Positions 43,986 through 55,989 of a DNA stretch of 64,000 nucleotides are shown here, in pieces. A program made the translations under genes and the position numbers. Under the pieces are notes generated by a model that saw only the letters and a list, made by a program, of their open reading frames with translations, did not search any database and was not told the origin of the DNA. The stretch spans positions 9,819,591 through 9,883,590 of the forward strand of contig JAMKCF010000002.1 of assembly GCA_023634235.1 (NCBI GenBank), in the 5' to 3' direction. Source of the DNA: Pisaster brevispinus. Taxonomy: Eukaryota > Echinodermata > Asteroidea > Forcipulatida > Asteriidae. Positions within the stretch are counted from its first letter, which is position 1, and each line of letters opens with the position of its first letter.

Positions 43986-44164
43986 GTATATATGTTTTTC
44001 CTTTCGTCGTGCGTGTTGACCCCAAGGAGTTACATGGTTCATGGCAAAAGAAACATTACAAGAAAACACTGGAAGAGTTTACTGGCGGCCTTGTTTTAAA
44101 TAGTCTGGCTACGTGATTAACACACTTGTTAATATCCGGTGCTGGGCCAATTAATTGTAACATG

Positions 44165-44475
44165 AAACCTTCTAGTTCAAGTCCCGCTCCAGTCAAATGT
44201 TCTTTGTTCAAACCCAAATTATTAAAAATCTACCCAGTCAGTTTCCCTTGTGGTTTATTACTTGAATCCACATGAGGTGATCTCCTGGCTGCCGCTTCCC
44301 GGGTCGTATCGTAAACTTGGGTGTGATCCCTGGCTACACGGCAGCTAACAGTTATATGGCTTCTGACTGGCACTCCCGAACGAAAATGTTCAGTTAGTAG
44401 AGCGCCGGTACGTTAATCCGGAGGTCATTGGTTCAAGTCCCGCTCCGGTCAATTTGTCTTTGTTCATTTGATATC
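44165..44475 (+). repeat. tRNA-like SINE family T1, direct pair
   Basis: A truncated tRNA-like end with tail (TTCAAGTCCCGCTCCAGTCA, CTTTGTTCAAACCCAAA) is followed by the body (CAGTCAGTTTCCCTTGTGG, GGCTGCCGCTTCCCGGGTCG, GTGTGATCCCTGGCTACACG) and a second tRNA-like end (GAGCGCCGGTACGTTAATCC). Confidence 0.8.
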
Positions 44476-44500
44476 TCCTTGTTAGTGTACTTTGTCATAT

Positions 44501-45337
44501 TGTTATGTTCACACATCCAATCACTAAGCAGGGAACAAAATACAAACAACAATATATTCTGACCGGGCAGTGACCTCCCTGTATTCCAGAATCTTCTAAA
44601 GCTGCTCAGATGTTTATACGTCTATTTTTAGGAAATTATGTAATGTATAAGACATTGCTAGAAGAGTGTATTTTAGGAAAATTATGTAATGTAAAGAAGT
44701 TTGTAGATATAAGAAATTTGTGGAAGATCTGAGACACTATAAATACGGGCTGTGAGGGACTTGCAGGTCTAAGGAAGCATAGACGGACGAAACCCGGCCG
44801 TATGCAACCCAGAGAGATTTTGGAGGCTACAAGTGAAGTGCAGAGCTGAATTGTGTTCCGGAAGAGACAGTTTGTGAACTGAATCTGCAGTTCCAGTTTT
44901 GGGGTCATCGATTCCCGTATTTGCGACGGTCATCACGCCTTCGCTGTTTCGTCTCGAGCCCGGTCAATCAAGTTGGAGGTGATCTTCGCCCCAGTTGCTG
45001 CTCATTTTTTGCATCGACAAGGACTGAACTGTGTTTACCAGTTTTGGAGTCCACCATTCCTCGTGGTAGTGCCTGCCAAGCTCTCGCCCGTAAGATCTTC
45101 TTATTAATATAAGATCGTTTCTTGATTATTTAACATCAGCATTGTAAATTGATATTAGTTAGCATTTTATTGTTATCATCATCTTCGACGAGTTAAGCGT
45201 AACATTATATTAAATCACAATTGTTTATGTTCTTTAAATCAGAGTGATCTTGTTTGATTCTTTGTCACGTCTGGGAAAAGTCAAACTTTTGGATAGCCAA
45301 CTTTTCCGGATAGTTTGGGGATTTTCAGATCGTAACA
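44501..45337 (+). mobile_element. Probable solo LTR 2
   Basis: Starts TGTTATG and ends TCGTAACA, with ATAT on both sides (44497-44500 and 45338-45341). TATAAATA at 44738-44745 is a fitting promoter. 837 bp with no internal retrotransposon genes. Same terminal rule and duplication length as solo LTR 1. Confidence 0.5.
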
Positions 45338-45927
45338 ATATAAAACATAAAGTGGTTATTTCGACTGATTCGCATGAAGTGTTATTTTTCTCTTGCTATT
45401 CCTGGAAGATTTTCATCTTTTTGTTTTTGCAAGATGAGTGAGTTATTCGTTGATTTGTTGAAAAATCTCCAAACAGTTTAAAACTAGAAACTACCAAAAA
45501 ACCTAAATCTTCTTAGATGTGATGAATAGATCGAACGTGATTACACACGACTACACTGAACAAAATTGACAAAGTGATCAAATTATTTCAATATGAGAGG
45601 TGTGTACATTGGTAAAGCAAATACAACGTATTGTTCACATTGGCCTACATGCACATAAAGATGGTCATGGTGAAAAATTGCTGTCATGTTTTTGCTTGAA
45701 ATGCTACAGTTTTTGAGAAATGACTAAAACAGAGTTCAAAAACAGATATGTTTGAAAACAGTGAAAACATATTAGTTTTTTTCCCCACTATTATCTCGTG
45801 ACTCGGTGACCGAATGTATTGTTACTATGTATAGAGGTCAATGACAGGCGGACAATGGTCATTAACAATTGCCAATGTAATTTGTTTTAAATTGCCAATT
45901 AGCTTGCTTTAAAATGTGCACCGGGTG

Positions 45928-46022
45928 CACTCTAAAAACTTCCAGTCAGGCTGACCCGGAACCAGGGTCAGGCTGGCCCGGAACCAGGGTCAGGCTGATC
46001 CGGAACCAGGGTCAGGGAATTC
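45928..46022. repeat. TGACCC/GGGTCA repeat, locus 3
   Basis: GCACTCTAAAAAC start, then three copies of GGCTGACCCGGAACCAGGGT. Confidence 0.8.
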
Positions 46023-47272
46023 CGCGCCTATACGCCAAGCGTATTTCACGGGCTAGTAGGGATTTTTGGCTTGTGCGCGTGCGTACTCCACGTTACTAGG
46101 CATTCGGCGGTAGGCAGCGCCATGAAATTGGGCCTTGTTGACTACAGCATTTGTAGAACGGCAGGCAGGCAATGGGGGTTGTGCCCTTGTTGGTACATGC
46201 ATTAATTTGGCACACAGACAGAGTACGTCATGATGGCTGGGGCCATCGCAGATTTGTCCTTTGAAAAAAAAGTGACAAGTAAATGGCGGCCACTCCGCAA
46301 AAATATCATGTAATGCTTGATATCCTTCCATATACTTTATTTGCAAGGACAAATCTGCCATTGCATTATAGCCAAATATCGTACACATGACGTAATCTGA
46401 CTTTGTTAAATATTATGCTTGTATCATCAAAGGCACCTCTCCCCCAACATTTCCCCATCTGCCTTACTATCCTTGCCAGGGTATAGACTTTTTCAATAAA
46501 AATGTTCGTACTGTAGTTTATTAGGCCAGCTCAAAATTACCACCACAATCAATCGGTCTTCGTCACGGTACGCCCATCTTGCTTCTCTTCAATTCGAACC
46601 AATGTAACCCAAACCGAGGCTTGAAGGACAATACAGTCTGGTCCATTTTATGATAAATAAAACCACCACTGTCACAGTTCTATGCGTCTAGGTACTTGAC
46701 ACAGATGATCACTGCAGATGACCCTGGTCGTGGATTTTCTTGCCCGCGTCTACCCTCGTCCGTTGCTCAAATTCACAAAGAACTAACAGATTCATCTTCG
46801 ATGAAAAGTATTTTCACTCTATTTGAAAAGTTAGTTATCATATTTTGCTTAGCAACCAAGAGCAATTACTTTATTGGCTATAAACTTATCTTGAGATTAA
46901 TCTGGATGGCTTATGTAGTCTGGCTATAGATGTTGGACCATCCGTGGATTTTGATTTGAAAGAGGATTTTGATTTTAAATAAAATGATTTATGAATTATA
47001 TTTATTTCAATCTTTCAGAGCAAAATTACGGGTTCCCCAAAAGCGGACCAGCACTGTTACCCGTATAGGTCTGAGATATACCGGAGTAGAGAATGATGAA
47101 GAAATGTCAGTTGTAAACCCTCAGTAGCGATATCAAACCCTAGTCAGGTAGAAACTGGAAACCCAATCCACACACGAGCTCTGATCCGGGGTGGGATTAG
47201 AACCGGGAACTACAGGGCTGCAAAATACCACTATAAGCTAACTCAATCCCCCTGATTTAATGCACACAGTGT

Positions 47273-47500
47273 AAACAAACAAAAACTGGTCAGAATTTAC
47301 CCTGTTCCAGATTCCAGGGGGGCCTGATCCAGAAATGGGTCAGTGTAACCCGGAATCTGTGTCAAAATGACCCACAAATGGTTCAAACTGACGTAGAATC
47401 CGAGTTAAATCCCATTATCTCACCAGTTTATGGTTCTGTCTGACCCAGAAATGGGTCGGGCTCTTTAGGACCCGGAATCTGAGTCAAGTGTTTAGTGTGT
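47273..47500. repeat. TGACCC/GGGTCA repeat, locus 4
   Basis: GATCCAGAAATGGGTCAG, GACCCAGAAATGGGTC, ACCCGGAATCTGAGTCA and similar; diverged. Confidence 0.65.
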
Positions 47501-47617
47501 AACAGACATCCCAACGCATTGTCATAAATCACATTAACGCATCTAAAGGTATATCATTGTTTTGGGGAAGACGGTAAACTGTTATTTAAATAGTTTGGGT
47601 TTGAACAAAGAAAAATT

Positions 47618-47690
47618 GACTGGAGCGGGACTTGAACCAACGACCTCCGGATTAACGTACCGGCGCTCTACCAACTGAGCTATCCAGCCC
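47618..47690 (-). ncRNA. tRNA-like sequence (minus arm)
   Basis: Identical in its core to the plus arm at 47930-48002. Confidence 0.6.
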
Positions 47691-47929
47691 TATGTTGGCG
47701 GTCTCCCTATTTAAATAAAATTTCCCAGTCAGTTTCCCTTGTGGTTCATGACTTTATATATTTAATATTAAAAAGTCGCATCCCCTTGAGGTGATCCCTT
47801 GGCTGCCGCTTCCCAGGTCGAATCGTAAACGTGGGTGTGATCCCTGGCTACACGGCAGTTAATGGTTGTATGGCTTCTGACTGGCACCCCGAACAAAGAT
47901 ATTGACTAATAAGGGAGACCGCCAACATA

Positions 47930-48002
47930 GGGCTGGATAGCTCAGTTGGTAGAGCGCCGGTACGTTAATCCGGAGGTCGTTGGTTCAAGTCCCGCTCCAG
48001 TC
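47930..48002 (+). ncRNA. tRNA-like sequence (plus arm)
   Basis: From 47931 the cloverleaf fits: a 7-bp acceptor stem (GGCTGGA with TCCAGTC), a 4-bp D stem (GCTC/GAGC), an anticodon stem with four pairs, and a T stem with one mismatch. The loop reads ACGTTAA, so the anticodon place is GTT, but base 33 is C instead of T. A-box TAGCTCAGTTGGTAGAGC and B-box GGTTCAAGTCC are good, and T5 follows. Best read as a SINE head that may be Pol III-active, not a proven tRNA gene. Confidence 0.6.
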
Positions 48003-48055
48003 AATTTTTCTTTGTTCAAACCCAAACTATTTATATATATATATATAAAATTAGT

Positions 48056-48310
48056 AGGGGAGATGGCCTTAGCTTTCGATCCAATCCGGACCTTCGTCAG
48101 AGGCATAAACAAGAACAAACACAAACATATCCATTTATAGCAAAAAGAGGGGCAAAGGATTAAGGGAGAGTATCCAGAAAAAAAGCGGGAAAATATAGCC
48201 AATCAGAGTTGTTAATTAACTGGCTAAGAACCAATAAGAGGGAAGAAGTGAGAACAAAGGATGGTCAGTGTGTAAGGCTGGTCACTGGACCATAAAAGTT
48301 GTACTGCATT
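48056..48310 (+). repeat. Interspersed repeat family R2, copy 2
   Basis: Colinear with 12593-12844; see there. Confidence 0.85.
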
Positions 48311-49590
48311 GTAGGCATTACAATGCGGGAAGCATGAAAGGGTAAGATTAGAGGGCAAGCCACATAAGAAAATGCAACTAACAATAGGAGGCAAGATCAA
48401 AGTAATTATAGAATAAAAGAATCAGTGTAAGAGGTTAAAACCAAGCAAGAGGAACCTGCAGAGAGAGCAGGTTATTAATCCCTCTGCAGAGGGAATAGGT
48501 TATAGACAGGTTGATTTTAAAAAACTTTTTGAGAGAGAGAAAAGTGTAGGGAACATGTAAATAACAATAACTGTATCTATTTTGTACCAATGAAGTAAGC
48601 GAGAGAAAAAGCGTTAAAATAGACTAGTGGAGAGAACTTGTTATTTACAGTTATTGTATATATATAAATAAATAAATAAATAAATAAAAAAATAAAAAAA
48701 TAAAAAATAAAAAAATCCTCTAAAGAATTCCAAGCACACAATGAAGACACAAGGGGGAGGGGCGTAGCCTACATCATGCCACATATCGAGCACCAAAGGC
48801 GAACAAAGACTAAACTTCCGTAAAATCAAATCTTCTTTTAAAATTGTACTTATACAAAATTCTTGAAGCTACAAATACCTCAAGGAGTTTGTTACAAATA
48901 CAATTTCATTTTGTAGGTAATCCAAGATATTTGTTAAAGTTAACACTAAAAAAAAAAAACTTTGGACGAGGATACTTATTTTTTTAGAAACCCCATTTGC
49001 CAATCACACCCGAATGTGTCCAACCATTACTTAGGTTTGAACATCAGTTGGGCAACATTCGGAAACGGAGTTAAAGACTTATTTTCTGGTTAGCCCAGCT
49101 GGTGACCGTTCACTTTCGTATTATACTACAGTGACGTCCTGGATATGAGGGTCCATTTCTGGGGCGGAAACTTTTCAAAGCTTCATAACTCAATTTCTCC
49201 TTCACGAAGCCACTAATTTCACGGGATTCACATTTCCCCCAGGCAGCATACATTTTTCTGCAGTAGGTTTTTGACGCCATACATTCCTCATAAGTCCGTA
49301 ATTTTCGTGAAATAATGCAGCTCTCAACGTTAGAATAAATCCCGTTTTGTTCGTCTTCTCACAGATGTCGGTCGTGCGTACGTGTACAGCACAGAGGAAG
49401 AGTCCTAAGGGTTAATTCTTGGGGTTTTCTTTGTTGACTTGATAAATATCTTTTACTTTCATGTATTTTTTTGTTAAAAATGTTACTTTCCTAACAGTGG
49501 GATTTAATGTTTAAAGCCATAAGTTACGCTAAACTGAAGTATTTTACGAAACAGAACCGCGCACACGTAAAACTCAATATGGTCGGGACG
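48311..49590. other. No gene; short (TAAA)n at 48659-48715
   Basis: Apart from a TAAATAAATAAA run, no ORF or repeat I can support. Confidence 0.4.
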
Positions 49591-49596
49591 TGAATG

Positions 49597-50359
49597 TTTT
49601 TTTCCCAGCGCGGTAAAGGCCAATATTTGCATACCTCGCTCCCATTGGCTGGGACTTGCTGATGAATTATTCATTGCAAACAAGCTATGTAGTAGGCCTT
49701 ACGCGCGTGTGTTGTGTACGACGCGCACGTACACGATCGACGTGTCTGATTTCTCGGTGTGATAGCATACAAGTCATGTACACACGTAAACACGCAAAAT
49801 GTTTTGTCCACATGTCTTTGCTTTTACTCTTGTGTGTACATGTACATCCATCCATAAGTTCGTAAAACAATACTGCGACCATGGACTGTGAGTGCACACG
49901 TCTCATTGTAGGCCTAGTAGACGACTGTCCTTCTTTGAAGGATAAGTAAGGTTTATGAATATGATTCACCACTAAAGCCAAACAATTGAATACTTAGTTC
50001 CGACAAGGGGAAGCTCTACAGAAGTAGTGTATAGCTATGTGCAGTAGCTGTGTAGTCATGGTAGTACAGTAGTCAGTACTGTAATGCAACGTATGTACAT
50101 GTACGTAGATTTAGTGCCAGTTGCTTCAAAAACTCCATAAAACTTTTGACAACTTTGACAGTTTCTGGTTAATAGACTATTTTCAGCATAAATATTGATT
50201 TGATTTTACAAATTATGACATCTATTAGATCCTTCTTTGGTACGGTTTTCAGATAATATTTACGAAAGTAGGCCTAACCCTAATCATACACACATGACAT
50301 ACCCAAGCCAATGGGAGCGAGGTATGCAAATATTGGCCTTTACCGCGCTGGGAAAAAAA
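49597..50359. repeat. Perfect 54-bp inverted repeat, 655 bp apart
   Basis: Arms 49597-49650 and 50306-50359 match base for base. Each contains ATGCAAAT (octamer), CCAATGG (CCAAT box) and GCGCGGTAAA. Confidence 0.9.
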
Positions 50360-50824
50360 TTCGCGGTCGGGACCAACATGGTCCCGGAGCTCGAATACGT
50401 GAGACTTCGAGGCTCAAGAATATTAAACTATAGATACTAGCCTGACCGGATGTTGTCAGATGTACCTTTGACCTCGCAATCATTCAGCACGGCGATTCGC
50501 AGTCAATTCACACGTACATTAGTCATGTACAAATAAAAACAATACTACATGATGTACACAACATTATGCACACGCTGCATGAAGACGATCGAAAGTGCAA
50601 GCTGACAAATTACATCACCTCGGACCAATTATAACATAGGTATGGAAACTTTACGTCACAGCTAGTTTATCAATCGAAATCATTGTATCCAATGAAATCA
50701 TTGGGCCAGTAAGATCAGTACCCGTCTTTATCCTTGAGGGTAAAGACAGGGGACCAATGTAAGTCAGTAGCGGGTAACGATGCATTGAGGGCGCTCCTTT
50801 AATTGTTCTGATCTGAACGTTCGC

Positions 50825-51015
50825 TCGTCCCCAGCGCCTTGCCTTAAAACCAAAGGCGCTGGGATGGGCAAACGTATCAAGCACGCTCATTGGTTAATGC
50901 TCAGTCCCATCATGCATCACACTCAGACTGCAAGCACTGCACGCATGACGTACTTCCTGAACAAGAATCTGTGCAAGCTGCTTAGCCCATCCCAGCGGTC
51001 CTGGATAGGCCGCTG
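50825..51015. repeat. GC-rich hairpins
   Basis: CCCAGCGCCTT and AAGGCGCTGGG form an 11-bp hairpin at about 50832-50864. A second CCCAGCGG...CCGCTGGG is at 50990-51017, flanked by TCTGAACG words. Confidence 0.65.
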
Positions 51016-51302
51016 GGGCCGAGCGAAATCTGAACGGCGGTTGGGGTGTGAATACGCTAATCAGCTCATGTTTTAAATTTATTCATAGTCATAATGTCTG
51101 ACCTTTTATAAATTTGTATAGCTTATTAGGTATATTTACTCGCTTAGCAGCAGTTGACTTCCACTAGCTACAACGAAGAGACGCTTACGGTCTAGCTCTA
51201 ATCGATAACAAGCTATTGCATTGCCTGCGTTCAGTTCAGTCCAGGTTAGTTTATTTCCACTCACTATTTGTGTCTTTTATTCCAAATACACATTAATTAA
51301 AA

Positions 51303-51620
51303 GGTATTATACAGGATTTAGAGATGAAAAAACAGTCGCAGACAGTGTTCATGTTTTGTGTAATCAACCATTATACATGAACTAACAAACCGGTGAAACA
51401 AGTGGGCTTAACCCGTTGTGTGTGTCAGGAGAAAACAGTGACAAATAATGCACAATGTTCAGCAGTTTAACACGTTATACTCAACTTAGGGTGTGACAAC
51501 CGAAATCAGCTGAATGCAGTTTTTGTTATAGGTTTTCAGATACAGTTTTCTTGAGTATGAATTCATTGCAGAGGGAAATATTTCAGTAAAAGTGCACGAG
51601 GCACAAATGAAGACAGAAAA
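51303..51620 (+). repeat. Interspersed repeat R4, copy 3
   Basis: GCAGACAGTGTTCATGTTTT, then ACAGTTTTCTTGAGTATGA; see 28870-29250. Confidence 0.7.
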
Positions 51621-51778
51621 TAAAATTGGGGAAAAAAAGGAAAACAAGTTATAATGAGTTCATTATAATGAATTCATTGCAGAGGGAAATATTTCAGTAA
51701 AAGTGCACAAGGCACAAAATTGAAGACAGAAAATAAAATTGAAAAAAAGGGGATACAAAGTTGTAATGAGTTCAATAA
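51557..51778 (+). repeat. 111-bp tandem duplication
   Basis: ATGAATTCATTGCAGAGGGA starts at 51557 and 51668, and the units are nearly identical. It duplicates the 3' part of R4 copy 3. Confidence 0.9.
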
Positions 51779-51779
51779 A

Positions 51780-54240
51780 CCCATTCGTGTGTCGAGAACG
51801 TCTCAGAGAACTCAAATCAGACTAATGAGTTGGAGAAGAAGATGAATTGCTCTCATTAATTTGACACTTTTCCCAATTTTGCGGCTGACGAATGACGTCA
51901 TGGTGACGCTGGTTGTAGGGACTTTGTCCTTCATTCACGGATGATTTGTCCGTAGCATAATTGGTTGCCGTGGTTACCAAAAATGGAATTTCATTATTTT
52001 ATCATCATTATCTGAAAGACCATTGTCGCCACCTGGATACTTTTTTGGGGGGTTTGCTTCTGAGTACAGCGACTCGCTTTTTCATTAGTTACCTTGTATT
52101 ACCGTCTTCTCATCAAACACATTGTCAAATTTAAAAGAGACAATCGCTAATTTCAGTCAATAATTCTTATGTTTGCTTTTGAGTGCACCCGAATCAGAAT
52201 CCTGTAATGTCAATAGTCACCTGGTATTAATGTTTTGGGTTTTTTTTACTCATCAAGCACATTGCCAAATTTAAGGGAGAAAATCGTTAATTTCAGTCAA
52301 TAATTCTTCTCCTCGGTCAGCTCAGCAAAGTGAATGTGTAGCTTTTATTTAGGTAATATATTTTATAGTGTCAGTTTTGAGATTCAGTACATAGATAAGT
52401 TCATGACCTATTTTTAGGAGTTGATGCATAGAATGTGAAAAGTATTCTCTGATAACTTTCAGTTGAGCCACCTAATTGACACCTAAATGACACCCGTGTC
52501 ACCATACACCTTATTGACAACTCGACACTAAAGTTACCGTCAACCTAAATCCACTAAATCGCCAACCAACATAATCTTTAACAAGTAAGCGTTAATCTTC
52601 ACCACAGCTCAATGTTCATGACGATGACCAGAGCAGACTAGTCGAAACGTCGAGACCTATTGATAACTCACTCCGCTGCAGTGAAGTTAATAACGAGAAG
52701 TCCCTCGTTCCCCCAAGCAAAAGTTTCGGCCGATTTCCTACATTGAACAGTTCATTTAAAACTTAGTATTCTCTTGAATACCGAAATCTAGTCCACGGCA
52801 TTAGAATGCACAGCGAGACGAATTCTAAAAGAACAAATCTACACTGCAAAGTTGATTTAAACACATGGTGTTACTGCACACTGAACATTCACTCTACTTC
52901 ATCACTAGTTACTGACGTAAATTCCAATCTACAACAGTCAAAACTCAATCATCAATTTTTTTTTCAAGAAAAGTTCAGGAAAAGTTTGAACATTGAGCGT
53001 CCGACTTTTGCGCATGTACCGATAAATTTATACAGCGACACTACAACTAAGTCAATCCTGATCACACCATCTACACAGTCACAATGTCTCGATGCGCACA
53101 ATGTATCAGTAAAATAAAGGCTGCTTGAAATTGCTAATATCAACATTAACTTAAATAATATTAACATAATATTTTAAAGCTCCCACTGAAAGGTGATTAG
53201 TGTTCGCTTTGAGTTGTTATACATGTACATCTCCAAATTATTAAAATGAAAATAACGCAAAAATTAGTGTTCTTTTGAGTAATGTGAAAATGCATTTTTT
53301 ATGCACATGCAGGGGAGCCAAAAAATATCTAAAACTCTCATCCTCTTGGAAATAAATCACATATAGTTGCTGATAAGTAAAGGTTCGTTTTTCCTTTCAA
53401 TTTTGGAAAGTTTTGGCAATTAGTATAGCTTTTGAGCTAGGTTCGTCCAGAATACAAACTTCACTGAACAACGAAATTGTCCAGACTCCATCTTGAAAAA
53501 AATGTCTCTATACATTTAGGCAAAGTAGGGCCGTTTTAAAAAGGCTTGTGTACCCCAAATGCGCCGAGTTGAAGGTCAACAACCCCAGGGCACAATATTG
53601 GACCATTTATTCAATAAACCATAAAAGCCATGACCTTCAAATATTTTATTTACAAAAAAAGCTGTGGGTTTAAGATGAGGCTATTTGCACGAGATTCTAT
53701 CAATGTAGTGCGCCCCCAGTGTCCTCGTAGCTGAGAACAATGAAAATGGACCGGTGAATGGAACGCCCGCTATCATCTCAAAAGTCTCACATTTAATAAT
53801 GCTGTATAACTGCGCATACACTAAAATGAATTTGAATAATTGTTGCAACTGAGGTGTTTATCGCTATAAAATGAACGAATAAAAGAAAGCGAAATGGGCT
53901 GCTGTTTTGCCCCAAATGACCAAGAAAACCTATGGTCATTATTTTCTATTTTGTGTGGATATTTTAGTTAAGAAATATTAGTACCACTTATTCAGACTGC
54001 TGGTGATTATAGTTATATTATTTTTTATGATAAACCTGTTATGTTTTTTCCTTCTAGCGATAGTGTGCTTGGGAATGTACGACGGCTAAGGAGGTTGTCC
54101 CGAGCTAAATTAACAGCGCCCTCTTTCTGATGGTGAGTCAAATTCGCTCAGCCGTTCCTTTTGGAGCCTCTAAACGCGAGTGCTAACTAACTCTGTTTAC
54201 CGCCCTCTTTGTGTTAGGCAGAATTTTGTATTTCTAGATT
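51780..54240. other. No gene seen in the loop of the long inverted repeat
   Basis: AT-rich. A direct repeat CATCAA(A/G)CACATTG...AATTTAA lies at 52113 and 52253, and a GACTAGTCGAAACGTCGAG word at 52638-52655. The 103-codon ORF at 52806 lacks convincing composition. Confidence 0.35.
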
Positions 54241-54712
54241 CATTATAACCCATGGCCCCCTGTCTTTACCTGCAAGGATAAAGACAGGTACTGGTCTTAA
54301 GACCCAATGATTTCATTTGATACAATGATTTCATTGAATAAACGTGTTGTGGCGTAAGCTTTCCATATCTGTGTTATGATTGGTCGAGGCTACGAGGTGA
54401 TGTAGTTTGTCAACTTGCACTTTCGATCGTCTGCTGCATGCAGCGTGTGCATAACGTTGTGTACATCATGTAGTTTTGTTTTAATCACAATGCGATGTGA
54501 GAACATGTACGTGTGAATTAAGTGTGAAATTAATGCTAGGTCAAATACATCTGGCAACATCTAGTCTGCCTGGTATCTGGCGTTATTTACGAGCCTCGAA
54601 GTGTGACTATAGCCAATAGAGTTATATTGTACAGCTCGATGGTATAGCCCAAACATCTGACGCCATCACTTCGAGGCTCTTTTTTAAGAGTATACGGGAG
54701 GGGTCAGTCTAT

Positions 54713-54825
54713 GGCCTTTGTCGAAACTAGGCTTAGGCTTGGACTCAGGCTTAGGCTCTGCCTATTTGAATTCCCGTACAGGAAACCAACGGAGCCCAAA
54801 CCGAAGCCTTTGAATCGAAAAGGGC
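54713..54825. mobile_element. MITE family M2, decayed copy
   Basis: GGCCTTTGTCGAAACTAGGCTT at the left, AAGCCTTTGAATCGAAAAGGGC at the right. Confidence 0.55.
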
Positions 54826-54829
54826 TAGA

Positions 54830-55980
54830 TTCAGTCTAAGGAACATAGAGGGCGCTCAACGCATTTACTGCATCGAAAAGCCTGCCACGTTGGCTCTTCC
54901 TGTGAGTAAGAACATCTATCGGCGTAGACCGTTCAAATCTCATGTGTATTCTGACAGTTCTGGAAACATCGGGTTTTCGCACACTTTTTTATAAATGTGT
55001 GAACAAAACAACTCACGCATTTTAATGGGTTTAAAGCACAAGACTTGCACCGTGTAGTGGGAGAGACTCGGGTAAAATTATATCACATCTCACAAGGAAA
55101 AATTGGGATAGCTTGGTTGATATTCTCACTCAAGAGATTTCCGATTTGGGGACCATTGTTATTCTCTTTTACAATGAGAGGGTAATAGTATACCACATTT
55201 TGGGATAGGTTGCTTGTTGTCACATTATGGTTTCCTGATCAGGAAAAGAGATATTTTCCTTGTGAGAAGCTGATGGTTCCAATCAAGATAACAATATAAC
55301 CAGATTGGGTGATTCTGTTATTGTTACGCAATTGAGATGTATCCACATTGGGGAAAGTTTTAGTCAGGGTGAAAGTTTATTCTGATCGGGATATTTTGGA
55401 GATGAAGGTTCCAAGTTGAGGTATACAGATCAATTGCTATGAAAGCATAAATCTTAGATTTAGCAAATGTCCATTTTCATGGCTGTGTATGGTTTACCGT
55501 AAAATTCTGGGCTTACTGCCCATAGAATTGTATACTTTTCAGGGTGCCGTAAGCGCAGAACTTTTGCGGGATTTTACCATGGTCATTTCATACGGTTGCA
55601 CGCAAGACAAACAATCCAAGATGGCCGCTACGTGCCAAGAATCCATTTGCATCACCGGCGACAAATATTGAAACAGAAATATCGAATCTAATTATTTGTA
55701 AGAAAACGCCGAGACCTTCTCCCCGGAGATTTCCGAACGGTAAAAGGGTTTGATAGTAAGGCACAGACATACACTCAACACCCAGTAATAAACGCTCCGA
55801 GCCTTTTGTAAATACCAGGGCCTAGATATATGATGGAATACTAGGTCAACCTTGGTGTAATTAGTGTACATACAGGCAAGGACAGATAATGATGATATTG
55901 ACTGCCTCCATAGAGGCCCGGAAGAGGTGAAGCAAATGGGAGCGGGCGTGGGGAGGGATCATAGTCACCAATTAGTTAAA
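54830..55980. other. No gene seen
   Basis: AT-rich; I see only short chance ORFs. Confidence 0.35.
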
Positions 55981-55989
55981 TCCAGCTAG

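Larger units (their letters stand above)
47588..48031. repeat. Foldback built from two inverted tRNA-like SINE ends
   Basis: The arms (47589-47708 and 47912-48031, about 120 bp) are inverted and almost identical; each holds a tRNA-like unit plus the tail ATTTTTCTTTGTTCAAACCC. The loop is the SINE body shared with 44232-44380. Confidence 0.9.
50399..54603. repeat. Long inverted repeat, about 360-bp arms, 3.5-kb loop
   Basis: Left arm 50399-50760 and right arm 54250-54603 are inverted: CTTCGAGGCTC with GAGCCTCGAAG, ACGATCGAAAGTGCAAG with CTTGCACTTTCGATCGT, TGATGTACACAAC with GTTGTGTACATCA, and GTAAAGACAGGGG with CCCCCTGTCTTTAC. The arms have diverged. No transposase ORF in the loop. Confidence 0.75.

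Noticed and set aside
47930..48002. A genuine tRNA-Asn gene
   Set aside because: The GTT anticodon place fits, but C33, two stem mismatches and four related copies with a shared tail point to a SINE.
52616..52660. Possible hammerhead ribozyme (GACCAG...CTAGTCGAAACGTC)
   Set aside because: A stem followed by GAAAC is present, but the CTGATGA core is not intact and no stem III hairpin can form.
52806..53117. 103-codon plus-strand ORF
   Set aside because: No hydrophobic core, domain or splice signal that I can support.
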